From Pedobacter sp. Leaf170 (lineage in GTDB: Bacteria > Bacteroidota > Bacteroidia > Sphingobacteriales > Sphingobacteriaceae): DNA of 64,000 bases. This document shows, piece by piece, positions 1-9,162 of the stretch. How positions within the stretch are numbered: the stretch's first letter is position 1; each line of letters opens with the position of its first letter. A model generated the notes under the pieces. The model was given only the letters and a program-made list of their open reading frames with translations. It did not search any database and was not told the DNA's origin. The stretch is from contig NZ_CAKLBP010000006.1 in NCBI RefSeq assembly GCF_920984665.1, forward strand, positions 124,001 to 188,000, given 5' to 3'. Made by a program: the position numbers and the translations under genes.

Positions 1-498
1 ACCTTTGGGAAAGATTTAGGTTATTATGGAGCTTATCCTGGTAGCCGTTTGTTTGGAATTGCAAAGAAAGACACTTTGAAATATCTTTCTACACTTGATG
101 TTACCTTAAAACCAGGTATTTTTTATTCAGCATTTGTGGTAGATGTATTACCAGCACCTAAAATTCTGGTTTTTGAAGATGATTTAAAAGCACCTGAAAC
201 TGATAAAGCAAAAATTCGTTTTATAAATTTAAGTCTGGATGCGCCAGCTTTAGATTTAGCTGTGCAAGGTAAAGATGCCGCTCTTTTTACCGCTAAAGCT
301 TATAAAGAATCAACAGCTTTTATCTCTATCGACCCATCAGATAATTACACTTTCCAGATTAAAGAAGGCGGTAATGTTACAGCAACATTACCGGCAACAA
401 AAATCGAAAAAGGTAAAATTTACACTTTGTGGGCAAAAGGTTTAAAAAGCAAAACAGATAGCACCAAATTTAATCTTGCAATATTAAGTCATAAATAA
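1..498 (+). CDS. DUF4397-domain protein, C-terminal part (5' truncated by window)
   Basis: The reading frame is open from base 1, so the gene starts upstream of the window; the first in-frame start-like codon (TTG at 49) is internal. The visible ~165 residues contain two beta-rich segments. The second (IRFINLSLDAPALDLAV near residues 75-90) is typical of DUF4397, a cell-surface domain of Bacteroidota and Firmicutes with no defined biochemical role. The protein ends in a plain lysine with no sorting motif. A hairpin terminator follows 24 bases after the stop codon, so this is the last gene of its unit. The signal peptide expected for a surface protein would be outside the window. Family assignment is from recognition of the sequence pattern and is moderately sure. 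Confidence 0.7.
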   Translation, partial: TFGKDLGYYGAYPGSRLFGIAKKDTLKYLSTLDVTLKPGIFYSAFVVDVLPAPKILVFEDDLKAPETDKAKIRFINLSLDAPALDLAVQGKDAALFTAKAYKESTAFISIDPSDNYTFQIKEGGNVTATLPATKIEKGKIYTLWAKGLKSKTDSTKFNLAILSHK

Positions 499-521
499 CA
501 CCTACATATGAAAGGAAAATT

Positions 522-556
522 AACATCATCCATTATTTTGGATGGTGTTATTTTCT
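522..556 (+). terminator. Rho-independent terminator after the DUF4397 gene
   Basis: A 10-bp stem (AACATCATCC / GGATGGTGTT, one G-T pair) with an 8-base AT loop is followed by TTTTCTTT. It lies 24 bases after the stop codon and before the sigma-factor gene, separating the two units. Confidence 0.75.
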
Positions 557-605
557 TTAATTTAGTGATGATATTAAAATTAATCTCCAATAAGTTCTTA
601 AAGGG

Positions 606-1190
606 TTGATAAAAAAAATACTCGATGTAGAGGAAATTATAAAAGGCTGCAAAAAGAACGACAATGCCGCTAAAGAAATGATGTATAAATCATTTTATGG
701 GTATTTAATGGGCATTATTTTACGATATGTAAAGAACAGTTACGATGGTGAAGAGCTTGTAAATGACTGCTTTATAAAGATTTTCAAAAATATTAACAGC
801 TATCAGCCACCTGCAAACAAAGCAGAGCTTCAAAAAACATTTAAAGGTTGGCTCGCCCGCATAGCATCAAGAACGGCGATAGATAAACTCAGAACGTTAA
901 AAAACCAAAGTTACCTTGATGATATTACTGAAGAAGAACATCCGTCAAATCATGCTTCGGTTACGTCTGATTTGAACGTGCAGGATATATTAAAATTATT
1001 GAATGAATTACCCGATACACACCGACTTGTTTTCAATTTATATGAAATTGAAGGCTTTGCGCATGATGAAATTTCAAAAATGATGAGCATCCCCGAAAGT
1101 TCGAGCAGGGTTTATTTAACACGAGCCAAGAATAAGCTGCGTGTATTATACACAAACACTTTGGTTAATTCGTACGAGAGAAATGGATAA
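606..1190 (+). CDS. ECF-type RNA polymerase sigma factor (sigma-70 family)
   Basis: A 194-residue protein with the two-domain layout of extracytoplasmic-function sigma factors. Region 2 covers roughly residues 22-95 (EELVNDCFIKIF for core binding and -10 recognition). Region 4 covers roughly 125-182 (LPDTHRLVFNLYEIEGFAHDEI, then a helix-turn-helix with SSSRVYLTRAKNKL). The start is probably the TTG at 606: an in-frame stop at 591 leaves no earlier ATG, and the next ATG (678) would cut into region 2. The stop overlaps the next gene by 8 bases, so the two are translationally coupled. Such Bacteroidota sigma factors usually control their own operon and cell-surface genes; the actual target here is unknown. 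Confidence 0.9.
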   Translation: MIKKILDVEEIIKGCKKNDNAAKEMMYKSFYGYLMGIILRYVKNSYDGEELVNDCFIKIFKNINSYQPPANKAELQKTFKGWLARIASRTAIDKLRTLKNQSYLDDITEEEHPSNHASVTSDLNVQDILKLLNELPDTHRLVFNLYEIEGFAHDEISKMMSIPESSSRVYLTRAKNKLRVLYTNTLVNSYERNG

Positions 1191-2508
1191 GGAATTAATT
1201 GATCATATAAAAGATAGCCTTTCGGCGCACGAAGAAGCCTACACGCCCGGCGCTTGGGAGCGCTTTAGCGTGCAGGAAGAAAAAAAACGCAGGCGTTTTG
1301 TACTCTGGCCACTTTGGTCGGCGGCAGCTGTGCTAATGGTTTTTGGAGGGCTGTTTTTCTTAAATAATAATTCTGAAAAGATTGATCAGATAGCGATTAA
1401 AAAGCCTTTGCTTAAAAAGGAATTGGGTATTGATACAATTACAACAACATCAATAGATCCTGAAACACAAAATAATTTATCAGCTAATGTTCAAAAATCA
1501 AATAAGAATTTAGATGTAGCGGAAAAACTTAAAAATAAAACAGTAAGCCTTCCTACCGCAGTGAATCCCAAAGCCGATGTTTATGGTCAAAGTAATCTGT
1601 TAGCTAATCCGGAAAGTAACATTAACACAGATTTAGCTACAATTATCAAGCAAAATGAAAATCCGCTATTAAAGCCAAATACAAGTTTCAACATTGCAAA
1701 TAATGACAATAAAAAGGCTGCGCTGATTATTGAGCAAAAGAAACCTGCTCAAAGCAGATTAACTTTCGAAGATATTCTGGCTCGTGATAGTTACGCAAAT
1801 AATCAGCTTAAAAACAACAAAAGCAAAAGTGCTGCTAATAGCAAATGGGAACCTGGCATTTACGTAGCACCGGCAATTGGAAATGACAATAAAGTAAATA
1901 TGAATTACGGTTTTTCACTATCCTACAATGTAGCCGATAAATTATCTGTAAGCTCAGGCATTGCGTACACCGCATTAAGTAGTACAAGCAACCCATCCAA
2001 TGGTGGCAATAATAATATGAGTTTTGATGCAGTTTCAAGTCCGGTGTTGAGTGCTAAAGGTTCATCTACATTGAACACTTCAAAAAGTTTAGAATCTGTT
2101 AATGCAAATGTGAATGGTATAAATATTCCGCTTGAATTAAAGTACAGCATCAGTAAAAAGTTTTACACTGGCGTTGGTGTATCTGCACTTGCAATTTTAA
2201 ATAACAGACAGGATAAAAATTATTTGGTAAGTAGCGCACAAAACACAACAGTTGCCAATAGTATTGGCGGTTATGCTGAGCAAAAAATGCTTCTGGTTAC
2301 TGAACGGATTTCAGAACCGCAGGCAGAAGCGACCACCGCTGCCGGCAAATACATTGGTTTTTATAATTTTTCGATAGGTTACAAACAAAAAATATCGGGT
2401 AAAAAGAACTTTGCAGTAGAACCATTTTTAAGGCTACCGATGAAAACATTCTCGAACGATAATTTAAACCTAACCAATGGTGGTGTAAGGTTGAAGTTAG
2501 ATTTTTAG
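1183..2508 (+). CDS. Single-TM protein with C-terminal outer-membrane-type beta-barrel, sigma-factor partner
   Basis: A 441-residue protein starting at ATG 1183, which overlaps the sigma-factor stop (ATGGATAA); a purine-rich GAGAG lies just upstream. Residues 1-38 are charged and cytoplasmic in character (KKRRR at 34-38). Residues 39-60 form one hydrophobic helix. Residues 61-215 are low-complexity, Asn/Lys-rich and probably disordered. Residues ~220-441 look like a PorT/OMP_b-brl-type barrel with alternating strands and a terminal aromatic (KLDF). There is no cleavable signal peptide. Position and layout suggest an anti-sigma-like or envelope-sensing partner; no classic zinc anti-sigma motif is visible, so the role is inferred. 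It converges with the next gene with a 4-base overlap. Confidence 0.75.
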   Translation: MDKELIDHIKDSLSAHEEAYTPGAWERFSVQEEKKRRRFVLWPLWSAAAVLMVFGGLFFLNNNSEKIDQIAIKKPLLKKELGIDTITTTSIDPETQNNLSANVQKSNKNLDVAEKLKNKTVSLPTAVNPKADVYGQSNLLANPESNINTDLATIIKQNENPLLKPNTSFNIANNDNKKAALIIEQKKPAQSRLTFEDILARDSYANNQLKNNKSKSAANSKWEPGIYVAPAIGNDNKVNMNYGFSLSYNVADKLSVSSGIAYTALSSTSNPSNGGNNNMSFDAVSSPVLSAKGSSTLNTSKSLESVNANVNGINIPLELKYSISKKFYTGVGVSALAILNNRQDKNYLVSSAQNTTVANSIGGYAEQKMLLVTERISEPQAEATTAAGKYIGFYNFSIGYKQKISGKKNFAVEPFLRLPMKTFSNDNLNLTNGGVRLKLDF

Positions 2509-3080
2509 AGTTTTGCTGCAATATCCTTTATGCTGGCTCTTTTTTTATAATCCTTATCAAATTGAACAAACTTTATTTTGCCACTTTTATCAATAATATA
2601 AGTTGCGGGTACAGGTAATACGGCATTAAGTGCACCATTATTTTTCGCAACATCAATTCCGTAAGTTTTATATTTTGAAACCAGGCTTTCTTCCATCACA
2701 AAATCTACTTTGTAGGCTTTCATAATTTTATAATCTCTATCCGAAATAAGCGAAAAAGAAGCGTTTGTTTTGCCTTTGGTTTTTGCTATAGATTCATTTG
2801 ATTCTGGTGTTACACCGAGCACGTAAGCACCTTTTTCGCTCAACTTACTTAGCGAATCTTGTAAATCCTTTATATGTTTATTACAATACGGACACCATTG
2901 GCCACGGTAGAAAAATAAAACCACGCTCTTGTTTTGCTTAAGTAGCTGCTTGAGGTTAATTTCTTTGCCCTCACTATTTTTTGCAATAAATTCAGGCGCT
3001 TTGTCGCCAACTTTTAAACCCGTTTGCGCATACAAAGTACTTGTTAACAGTACTAACACCGAAAATATTAAACTTTTCAT
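2505..3080 (-). CDS. Exported peroxiredoxin-like (AhpC/TSA, thioredoxin-fold) protein
   Basis: A 191-residue protein with a signal peptide (residues 1-19, ending LYAQ). A thioredoxin-fold domain then begins with VGDKAPEF, the usual start of AhpC/TSA and peroxiredoxin-like proteins. The active site is RGQWCPYC with Cys63 and Cys66, a CxxC pattern seen in the peroxiredoxin-like (PRXL2/Bcp-like) group. It probably reduces peroxides or disulfides in the periplasm; the substrate and reductant are not identifiable. The 3' end overlaps the stop of the convergent barrel gene by 4 bases. The adjacent intergenic region upstream carries dispersed repeats. Confidence 0.85.
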   Translation of the reverse strand: MKSLIFSVLVLLTSTLYAQTGLKVGDKAPEFIAKNSEGKEINLKQLLKQNKSVVLFFYRGQWCPYCNKHIKDLQDSLSKLSEKGAYVLGVTPESNESIAKTKGKTNASFSLISDRDYKIMKAYKVDFVMEESLVSKYKTYGIDVAKNNGALNAVLPVPATYIIDKSGKIKFVQFDKDYKKRASIKDIAAKL

Positions 3081-3197
3081 ATTCTTATAATTAGGTATAA
3101 ATATAGCTTAATATTATCTGCTTATTTAACATTAAAATTTGGCGCAAATAAAAGCAATAACAGTAGTTCTTTTGCGGCATCAGTCCCGCCTTTTGCT

Positions 3198-3218
3198 GCC
3201 TGCCTACCGCAGGCAGGC
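3198..3218. repeat. GC-rich palindrome (GCCTGCC..GGCAGGC)
   Basis: A 7-bp perfect stem with a 7-base loop, far richer in GC than its surroundings. The same palindrome core recurs at 17005, 42429, 56627 and 56978. Confidence 0.8.
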
Positions 3219-3310
3219 GAGGAGAAACGACGTGGCAATCTTTACCATTAAAAACCAAAAAGTATTTTCGCGTCAGTCGGGTTTAAAATAGTTAGGTTAA
3301 CCTAAGCAAA

Positions 3311-3403
3311 TTAAACCCGACAGCAGCGAACACGGAGTGTAACGAAGTAAAGCGAATGGCGGGACTATCGGAACCGATAATCTACAGAACCTTGCTTTTC
3401 AAG
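3311..3403 (+). repeat. R1 dispersed element, copy 1
   Basis: Head TTAAACCCGACAGCAGCGAA and tail GGCGGGACTATCGGAACC ending in TTGCTTTTCAA match the other R1 copies. The middle is short and lacks the AATCCTTT stem. Confidence 0.65.
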
Positions 3404-3442
3404 GAAATACTTTATACTGGAGTCTATCAAAGCAAAGGAAGA

Positions 3443-3970
3443 TTAGAAACCGAATGAATATGCTGCCCTGATTCCAAATGAGCCAGATGATGCTGACCGA
3501 ACAAAAGTTTCGTAACGAATACCTACATCTAGATTTGATTTTTTTGAAATAGAAAAGGAAGTACCTAATGTAGGCGCATAGATAAATCCGGTTTTGGTAG
3601 ATGAATCTACAGAAAATGCAGCGCCAACTTCTCCGGCACCATAGAAATTACCTCCAAAATAATATTTAGCGCCAATTTTTACGGGTATCGAGCCCCAATT
3701 AGTTGGATAGCCATAAGTTTTCATGAACGCTTTAGTGCCATCGGTGTAAGTTGTACGCAGATATCCGGCAGAAGCTGTTAAATTTAATGATTTGGCAACA
3801 GGTTGCTCGAATTGGATGGAACCGCCTACAGAATATTGATTAGAATTCTTTCTGTCTGGCGTTGCAAATTCGGCACCTACACTAATTTTACGAACAGCAC
3901 CTTCTGTTTGCGCTGAGGCATAGAATCCAAAACTTAAAATAACGGCTAATACTAAAAATACTTTTTTCAT
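3443..3970 (-). CDS. Small outer-membrane beta-barrel protein
   Basis: A 175-residue protein with a signal peptide (residues 1-20, FYASAQ) and a run of alternating hydrophobic/polar strands that ends in the barrel signature AAYSFGF with a C-terminal Phe, the BAM recognition signal. Strand patterns such as VKIGAKYYFGGNFYGAGEVG fit the OMP_b-brl/OmpW-like group of eight-stranded barrels. Function is unknown; this class often includes adhesion or envelope-stability proteins, but nothing in the sequence fixes the role. It stands alone, with repeats downstream and a terminator for slyD upstream. Confidence 0.8.
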   Translation of the reverse strand: MKKVFLVLAVILSFGFYASAQTEGAVRKISVGAEFATPDRKNSNQYSVGGSIQFEQPVAKSLNLTASAGYLRTTYTDGTKAFMKTYGYPTNWGSIPVKIGAKYYFGGNFYGAGEVGAAFSVDSSTKTGFIYAPTLGTSFSISKKSNLDVGIRYETFVRSASSGSFGIRAAYSFGF

Positions 3971-4084
3971 GTGTCTGAGTTGTTAATGATTAAATAGTTA
4001 ATAAACGAATGTGCACAAGAAAAACAGAACAGCGAAACCATTAGTTCTTAATTAACCTATTTTAACATAAATGCCCATAAAACG

Positions 4085-4114
4085 CAAAAGAGCCCCATAA
4101 TTGGGACTCTTTTG
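4085..4114 (-). terminator. Terminator after slyD
   Basis: Stem CAAAAGAG / CTCTTTTG, extended by CCC/GGG around a 6-base loop. On the minus strand it is followed by a T-rich stretch. It lies 43 bases downstream of the slyD stop. Confidence 0.7.
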
Positions 4115-4156
4115 TTTAACATATTTTAACCACTTGGCATTTGCCAATGCTATATT

Positions 4157-4663
4157 CTAGTGTCCTGAATGACCGTCAGCACCGTGAGCGTGACCATGAG
4201 CCAACTCATCTTGTGTTGCTTCGCGAACGCTTAAAATAGTACCCGCAAACATTAAGTTTTTACCAGCCATAGGGTGGTTTAAATCTACCGCAACGGTTTC
4301 ATCATGCACAGCAGTAACACCAGCTCTGAATTGGTTACCATTGTTATCTTGTAATGGAATTACATCACCAACGCTTGGCACTTCGCCACCAGCTTCAGTA
4401 AACATTGCCTTAGGTAAATCTGCAAAAGCACCTGGATCTAGTTCTCCGTAACCGTCAGCAGCAGATAATTCGAAGCTATATTCGCTACCGGTAGTTAAAC
4501 CAGTTAAATGCTCTTCGAACTTTGGCAACATCATGCCAACGCCATATAAAAATACTAAAGGATTTTGTTCATCAGCTTTTTCTACAAAAACCTGCTGTCC
4601 TTCTTCGTTAGTAGTATGCAATTCGTAAGTTAATGATACTACTGAGTTTGGTGCTATATTCAT
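4157..4663 (-). CDS. slyD: FKBP-type peptidyl-prolyl cis-trans isomerase SlyD
   Basis: A 168-residue protein with the SlyD arrangement: an FKBP half (residues ~8-70 and ~125-150, with NPLVFLYGVGMMLPKFEEHL) interrupted by an insert-in-flap chaperone domain (~70-125), and a short histidine-rich tail (HGHAHGADGHSGH) able to bind nickel. It catalyses prolyl isomerisation and acts as a chaperone in the cytoplasm, and in some bacteria delivers nickel. The tail is much shorter than in E. coli SlyD and lacks its cysteines. It is a single-gene unit with its own promoter about 120 bases upstream and a terminator downstream. Confidence 0.93.
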   Translation of the reverse strand: MNIAPNSVVSLTYELHTTNEEGQQVFVEKADEQNPLVFLYGVGMMLPKFEEHLTGLTTGSEYSFELSAADGYGELDPGAFADLPKAMFTEAGGEVPSVGDVIPLQDNNGNQFRAGVTAVHDETVAVDLNHPMAGKNLMFAGTILSVREATQDELAHGHAHGADGHSGH

Positions 4664-4780
4664 TTAAATTGTTTTATTGTATGTTTAAAAGGCTTATTTA
4701 ACAGCTTTAACTGCAAATCAGCACGTATTATTTGCAAATAATTATTAAAACTTATTATGGCCTTTTTAAATAATGCGTGG

Positions 4781-4808
4781 CAAAGATAAGTTAATTATTA
4801 TGCTAACA
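4781..4808 (-). promoter_or_regulatory. Bacteroidota-type promoter of slyD
   Basis: On the minus strand a TTG (-33) is separated by 17 bases from TATCTTTG (-7), matching TTG-N17..-TAnnTTTG. The implied 5' leader is about 110 bases. Confidence 0.5.
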
Positions 4809-4874
4809 AAAATGTTGGCTTATTTGTTCAGAGAACATAACAATAAAATGAAAATGTAGTAAAAAGCTACCATT

Positions 4875-5504
4875 CTACAACCGGTAACCTAGCCCGGCAG
4901 ACAAAACCTGATTTCTATCGGTGATGTAATCAGAGCCTATGCTTCTGATATTCCTTAAGCCCAAACCGTAGCCAACATTTACGGTTAAGTGCTTTGAAAA
5001 TTCTATTCCGGTTACAAAATTTAATCCATAATCTGCTCGTTTGTTATCCTCGCCAAACCTGGTTTTTACCTTAAACTCCTGCCCTGATGTATTGGTTAAT
5101 TTGGTTTGTCCATCAAAAGCAACTGCAAAATACGGACCGGCACCTAATAATATTTTGTGGGCTCCAAAAGGAAATTTGTGTACAAGGTTTACCGGAACTT
5201 CGACGTAAAAAGTTTTAACTTTAGTTTTATTACCGAAAAATTCATTCTGACCACCTTTACCGATTACCATAGCGCCTGTTTGTAAATAAAGTGCTTTGGA
5301 AAGTGATATATCTACGGTGCCGCCAATATAGAAAGCGCTAGACATGTTGTAATCTACTGCATTAGGTGCATCTTGTAAATCCATAGATTGACTACTGGAA
5401 ATACTCGGAAACGTAATACCGCCTTTAAGTGTTGGTACAACCTGGCTTTTTGCGGCACAGAAACTCAGCATGGCAGTAGCCATTGCTATAAATTGTTTTT
5501 TCAT
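4875..5504 (-). CDS. PorT-like outer-membrane beta-barrel protein
   Basis: A 209-residue protein with a signal peptide (MKKQFIAMATAMLSFCAAKSQ) followed by the pattern of the OMP_b-brl_2 family: a first strand VVPTLKGGITFP, a strand LYLQTGAMVIGKGG, a central VEVPVNLVHKFPFG, and the final LSAGLGYRL. It is about the usual length for this family. In Bacteroidota these are abundant outer-membrane proteins; PorT itself serves type IX secretion, but nothing here shows this is PorT. No operon partner is evident: the next gene upstream (DUF255 protein) ends 82 bases away on the same strand. Confidence 0.8.
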   Translation of the reverse strand: MKKQFIAMATAMLSFCAAKSQVVPTLKGGITFPSISSSQSMDLQDAPNAVDYNMSSAFYIGGTVDISLSKALYLQTGAMVIGKGGQNEFFGNKTKVKTFYVEVPVNLVHKFPFGAHKILLGAGPYFAVAFDGQTKLTNTSGQEFKVKTRFGEDNKRADYGLNFVTGIEFSKHLTVNVGYGLGLRNIRSIGSDYITDRNQVLSAGLGYRL

Positions 5505-5586
5505 GAGGCGTTAATTAAATAGATAAGCAATTTAAGGTATCTGAGTTAAAATAAGATGAAGCTGATGTAAATAATCACGGTAAAAT

Positions 5587-7599
5587 TTAAGCCAAATGCT
5601 CTAAGGCTTCATTAACGGTTTTAACCGGTAATTGGCAAACCTTATTCCGGCAAACATAGATCCTAGTTTCGTTACGCTCTTTACCTTTCAGTAAGGGTAA
5701 GTTGCTTTCCACTCCGCCCAAAATAATTTTATTTGGGATATAATGATTACTCAATTCTAATTTAATTATATCGGTTTCTAAGCCTGTTATTGCAATCTCG
5801 TTTGTTCCATAAACTTCATTTAAAAGTTGAATGGCCCAATTAGAATATGCCGAACCGTAGGTTTTGATTTTGGCATGCACGCCCGATAGCATATCTGCAG
5901 CCTTAACGCTGTAGGTTTCATTATCGAATATTAAACCTAATTTTTTCAAATTCTGGCTCATGGTAGAATTTGAAGCCGGTATAACATTATCCATAACCTC
6001 ATGTTTACGGGCTATTAAACCTTCTGCCTGTGCAGAAGTATAGAAAAACATTGGCGAGTCTGCATCAGTAAAATTATCCAAAACGTAATTGGTTAAAAGC
6101 TTAGCATCATTTAGCCATTTTTCATCAAAATCATATTCGTAGAGCGCAATCAATGCCTCAATAAAGAATGCATAATCATCTAAAAAAGCAGTTATAGATG
6201 CCTTACCATTTTTATAGTTTCTGAATAAACCGCCGTCTTCAGTTTTTAAATGTGTTAATATATAATTCGCAGAGGCTGATGCTTTTTCATAATAATGTGA
6301 GTGATTAAATATCTGAGCCGCATCAGCCAGCGCTTTAATCATCATACCGTTCCAGGCCGTCAGGCATTTATCATCTAAACCCGGTTTAACTCTTTTATTT
6401 CTGACGTTTAATAATATCTTCCTGGCAAGGCTAACTTTTTCGTTCAAAATTTCGGTATTGATACCGTATTTCGAAATCAAATCATCATCGTTTAATGTTT
6501 TCCTTAAAATATTGGTTTGCTCCTCTTCCCAATTACCTTCTGTTGTGATGTTGTAGTAATCGCCTATCAATGGAGCATCTTCGCCTAATAAATTATCAAA
6601 TTCTGATTTCTCCCAAACGTAAAATTTACCTTCTACGCCTTCACTGTCGGCATCTAAAGCAGAATAATATAAACCTTCTGGCGAAGTCATTTCGTTAAAA
6701 ACCCAATCGATACTTTCTACGGCAATTTGTTTAAAAGAATTAAATTTTGTGCATTGGTAAGCCTCTGCATATAAACTGATTAGCTGTGCATTATCGTAAA
6801 GCATTTTCTCGAAATGGGGTACATGCCATTTATCATCAACAGAATATCGTGCAAAACCTCCACCTATCTGGTCGTAAATACCGCCTCTACTCATCTCTTC
6901 CAACGTGTGGCAAACCGATGTAAAAACAGATTCATCATCTTTAAGAAAACCGTATCTTAACAGAAAAACCCAGTTATTTGGCAATGGGAATTTTGGCGCA
7001 CGGTTATATCCGCCGAAGGCGATATCAAAATGGCGTTTCCAGGGTTCGATGATTGCTGTTAAATGCTCATCAGTATAAATTTCTTCTATATTTGAAGGAA
7101 TTATTTTTTCGCTATCGCGGATGCCTGATGTTAATCGCTCGGCGTATTGAACAGCTTTATCAGGTTCATTTGCCCATAAGCCGGCAACATTTTCAAGAAT
7201 GTTTATCCAGTCGTTTTTTCTAAAATACGTTCCGCCGTAAATTGGTCGCTGGTCGGGAAGGCAAATACAATTTAAAGGCCAGCCGCCGCTTCCTGTCATT
7301 AACTGTATGGCATACATGTAAATCTGGTCGATGTCCGGGCGCTCTTCCCTATCTACTTTTATGCAAACAAAATGCTGATTCATTACCTCTGCAACCTCAT
7401 GGTTTTCAAAACTTTCACGTTCCATAACGTGACACCAGTGGCAGGCCGAATAACCAATACTTACTAAAATCAGTTTATTTTCTGCCTTTGCTTTTTCTAA
7501 CGCTTCGGTACCCCATTCGTACCAATTTACAGGGTTATGTGCATGTTGCAAAAGGTATGGCGATGAAGCGTGAATAAGGTTATTGGGCATATTTTCCAT
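5587..7599 (-). CDS. DUF255 thioredoxin-domain / six-hairpin protein (YyaL-SSP411 family)
   Basis: A 670-residue cytoplasmic protein with an N-terminal thioredoxin-like domain (residues ~5-165) containing SACHWCHVM (Cys53, Cys56) and VDREERPDI. An alpha/alpha barrel-like region resembling N-acylglucosamine 2-epimerases follows (~190-560, with [20 protein letters not shown] and [15 protein letters not shown]). The length fits the family (YyaL, human SPATA20), whose reaction is not established. The start may be Met1 or Met4 (MPNNLI..); the latter matches the usual family N terminus [13 protein letters not shown]. It is divergent from the epimerase gene across 116 bases, which contain one copy of the TATGCCTTA/CCTTTTACC repeat word. 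Confidence 0.88.
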   Translation of the reverse strand: MENMPNNLIHASSPYLLQHAHNPVNWYEWGTEALEKAKAENKLILVSIGYSACHWCHVMERESFENHEVAEVMNQHFVCIKVDREERPDIDQIYMYAIQLMTGSGGWPLNCICLPDQRPIYGGTYFRKNDWINILENVAGLWANEPDKAVQYAERLTSGIRDSEKIIPSNIEEIYTDEHLTAIIEPWKRHFDIAFGGYNRAPKFPLPNNWVFLLRYGFLKDDESVFTSVCHTLEEMSRGGIYDQIGGGFARYSVDDKWHVPHFEKMLYDNAQLISLYAEAYQCTKFNSFKQIAVESIDWVFNEMTSPEGLYYSALDADSEGVEGKFYVWEKSEFDNLLGEDAPLIGDYYNITTEGNWEEEQTNILRKTLNDDDLISKYGINTEILNEKVSLARKILLNVRNKRVKPGLDDKCLTAWNGMMIKALADAAQIFNHSHYYEKASASANYILTHLKTEDGGLFRNYKNGKASITAFLDDYAFFIEALIALYEYDFDEKWLNDAKLLTNYVLDNFTDADSPMFFYTSAQAEGLIARKHEVMDNVIPASNSTMSQNLKKLGLIFDNETYSVKAADMLSGVHAKIKTYGSAYSNWAIQLLNEVYGTNEIAITGLETDIIKLELSNHYIPNKIILGGVESNLPLLKGKERNETRIYVCRNKVCQLPVKTVNEALEHLA

Positions 7600-7611
7600 A
7601 GTTGTAAAGGT

Positions 7612-7641
7612 AAAAGGTTTGAGGCGTAAGGCATAAGTTTT
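7612..7641 (-). repeat. Isolated copy of the 55-bp-array word
   Basis: Read on the minus strand this is CTTATGCCTTACGCCTCAAACCTTTTACC, closely matching the core of the tandem units at 41178-41460. The same word therefore exists both singly and in an array. Confidence 0.55.
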
Positions 7642-7715
7642 TCAAAAGTTAATCGATATTTCCTATTTCAGCCAAAACCCTATACCTTTAAGCTTCTACC
7701 TGAAACCTTTTTACA

Positions 7716-8813
7716 ATGAAAATCACACATACCGAAATATACCGCTTTAGTATCCCGATGGAACCCTTCGTAATTGCAACCGGAACCATGCACTTTGCCC
7801 AGAATGTTTTAATCCGCATATACACGGATAGCGGCATACATGGCATTGGAGAGTGCTCGGCCTTTCCGATGATTGTTGGCGAAACGCAGGAAACCTGCAT
7901 TGCCATGGCGAAGGATTTTGCTTTGATTTTGAAGGATAAAAATCCATTGGAAATTCCGGAGCGAATGAATGATTTGTTAGCCTATGCCGACCATAACAGC
8001 ACTATAAAAAGCGCATTTGATATGGCGCTGTTTGATATTTCTGCTAAACATGCTGGATTACCGCTCTACAAATTTTTAGGTGGAACAAAACGCATTATTG
8101 AAACTGATATGACCATTGGCATTGATACCCCTGAAGGTATGGCCAATACAGCTTTAAAATACAAAAGTAAAGGTTGCACAATTCTAAAGATTAAATTAGG
8201 TAAGAAAGTTAGTGATGACATTGAACGCGTTAAACAAATTCGCGAAGCAGTGGGCGATGAAATAACATTACGCTTAGATGCTAATCAGGGTTGGACATTC
8301 GACGAAGCTTTATTTGCCCTGGGAGAATTGGCACAATACAATATTGAATTTTGTGAGCAACCCATGAGAACCTGGTACGATGATAAGCTGCCTGAACTGA
8401 ATGTAAACTCACCTATAAAATTGATGGCTGATGAAAGTTGCTACAATTATCACGATGCGAGGAAATTAATCAACAGCCAATCAACCAGTTATTTAAATAT
8501 TAAGTTCTCAAAATCTGGAGGCATATTAGGCGCACAGAAAATACACGAAGAAGCCTTACAAACCGGAGTTAAATGTATGATTGGCAGTATGCTCGAAAGC
8601 CGGATTGCTTTGAGTGCAAATTTGCATTTTGCATTAGCCAGTCCGAATGTTGTATTTTTTGATTTAGATACCGCTTTACTCGGCCATTTGGTCGACCCTG
8701 TTGTAGATGGTTTAACATACAACGGATACTTTCTAAACGTGCCGGAAACGCCGGGAATTGGTGCAGAAGCCGATGAATTTTTCTTAGAGAAATGTGAAAG
8801 TTGGACAATTTAA
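7716..8813 (+). CDS. Dipeptide epimerase (L-Ala-D/L-Glu epimerase type, enolase superfamily)
   Basis: A 365-residue enolase-superfamily enzyme. The N-terminal capping domain (1-120) precedes a barrel with KIK (Lys158 and Lys160), metal ligands Asp188 (RLDAN), Glu214 (EFCEQP) and Asp239 (MADES), and the opposite base Lys266 (NIKFSKSGG). Near the C terminus FDLDTAL provides the D-x-D motif that binds the dipeptide amino group, which separates dipeptide epimerases from muconate-lactonising enzymes. The expected role is interconverting L-Ala-D-Glu and L-Ala-L-Glu in murein peptide recycling. It is a single gene followed by a C5/G5 hairpin (near 8824-8837) and a repeat-rich gap. Confidence 0.88.
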   Translation: MKITHTEIYRFSIPMEPFVIATGTMHFAQNVLIRIYTDSGIHGIGECSAFPMIVGETQETCIAMAKDFALILKDKNPLEIPERMNDLLAYADHNSTIKSAFDMALFDISAKHAGLPLYKFLGGTKRIIETDMTIGIDTPEGMANTALKYKSKGCTILKIKLGKKVSDDIERVKQIREAVGDEITLRLDANQGWTFDEALFALGELAQYNIEFCEQPMRTWYDDKLPELNVNSPIKLMADESCYNYHDARKLINSQSTSYLNIKFSKSGGILGAQKIHEEALQTGVKCMIGSMLESRIALSANLHFALASPNVVFFDLDTALLGHLVDPVVDGLTYNGYFLNVPETPGIGAEADEFFLEKCESWTI

Positions 8814-8896
8814 CCCCCCTAGCCCCCTCAAGGGGGAATGACAAGCGAGGTGGAAAGGCAAAGTGAAAAAATAAGATTTTTGTCGTTATAACAATC

Positions 8897-9160
8897 GCTA
8901 TAACCACTTTGCTATCCGGCATAGGAAGTGTTGGTAGAATAGGCAGTTGAAAATTTTGCAGAAACTTTAATACTACGAATAACCAAAACAGCGGTCAGTC
9001 CAATTTTTCATTGGACCTAATCCGCTGTTGCAATTTAATTTTCGACTAGTATATTCAACAACATTTCCACGCCTTGATTTTTTGTTTCTTTTTTATCAAG
9101 AAAAAAGAAAGAGCCCTTCGGCGGCCAGCCGAGGCAAGCCTGTGAAGCAGGTAAATACTT
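8897..9160 (+). repeat. Structured 266-bp repeat, copy A
   Basis: It opens with GCTATAACCAC..GCTATCCGGC and carries hairpin 1 (GTCCA-ATTTTTCAT-TGGAC at 8998-9016, inside an ACAGCGG/CCGCTGT outer stem), hairpin 2 (TTTCTTTTTT/AAAAAAGAAA, 9085-9110) and the block CCCTTCGGCGGCCAGCCGAG (9114-9133). It aligns with copy B at an offset of 265-269 bases. Confidence 0.75.
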
Positions 9161-9162
9161 CA

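Larger units (their letters stand above)
3081..3442. other. Intergenic region made of dispersed repeats
   Basis: No gene is visible. It contains a GC-rich palindrome (3198-3218), directly joined to a fragment of the inverted repeat that reads GCGAGG..GCAATCT (3216-3242), followed by a copy of the R1 dispersed element (3311-3403). The order palindrome / inverted-repeat fragment / R1 shows that several repeat families accumulated in the same gap. Confidence 0.7.
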
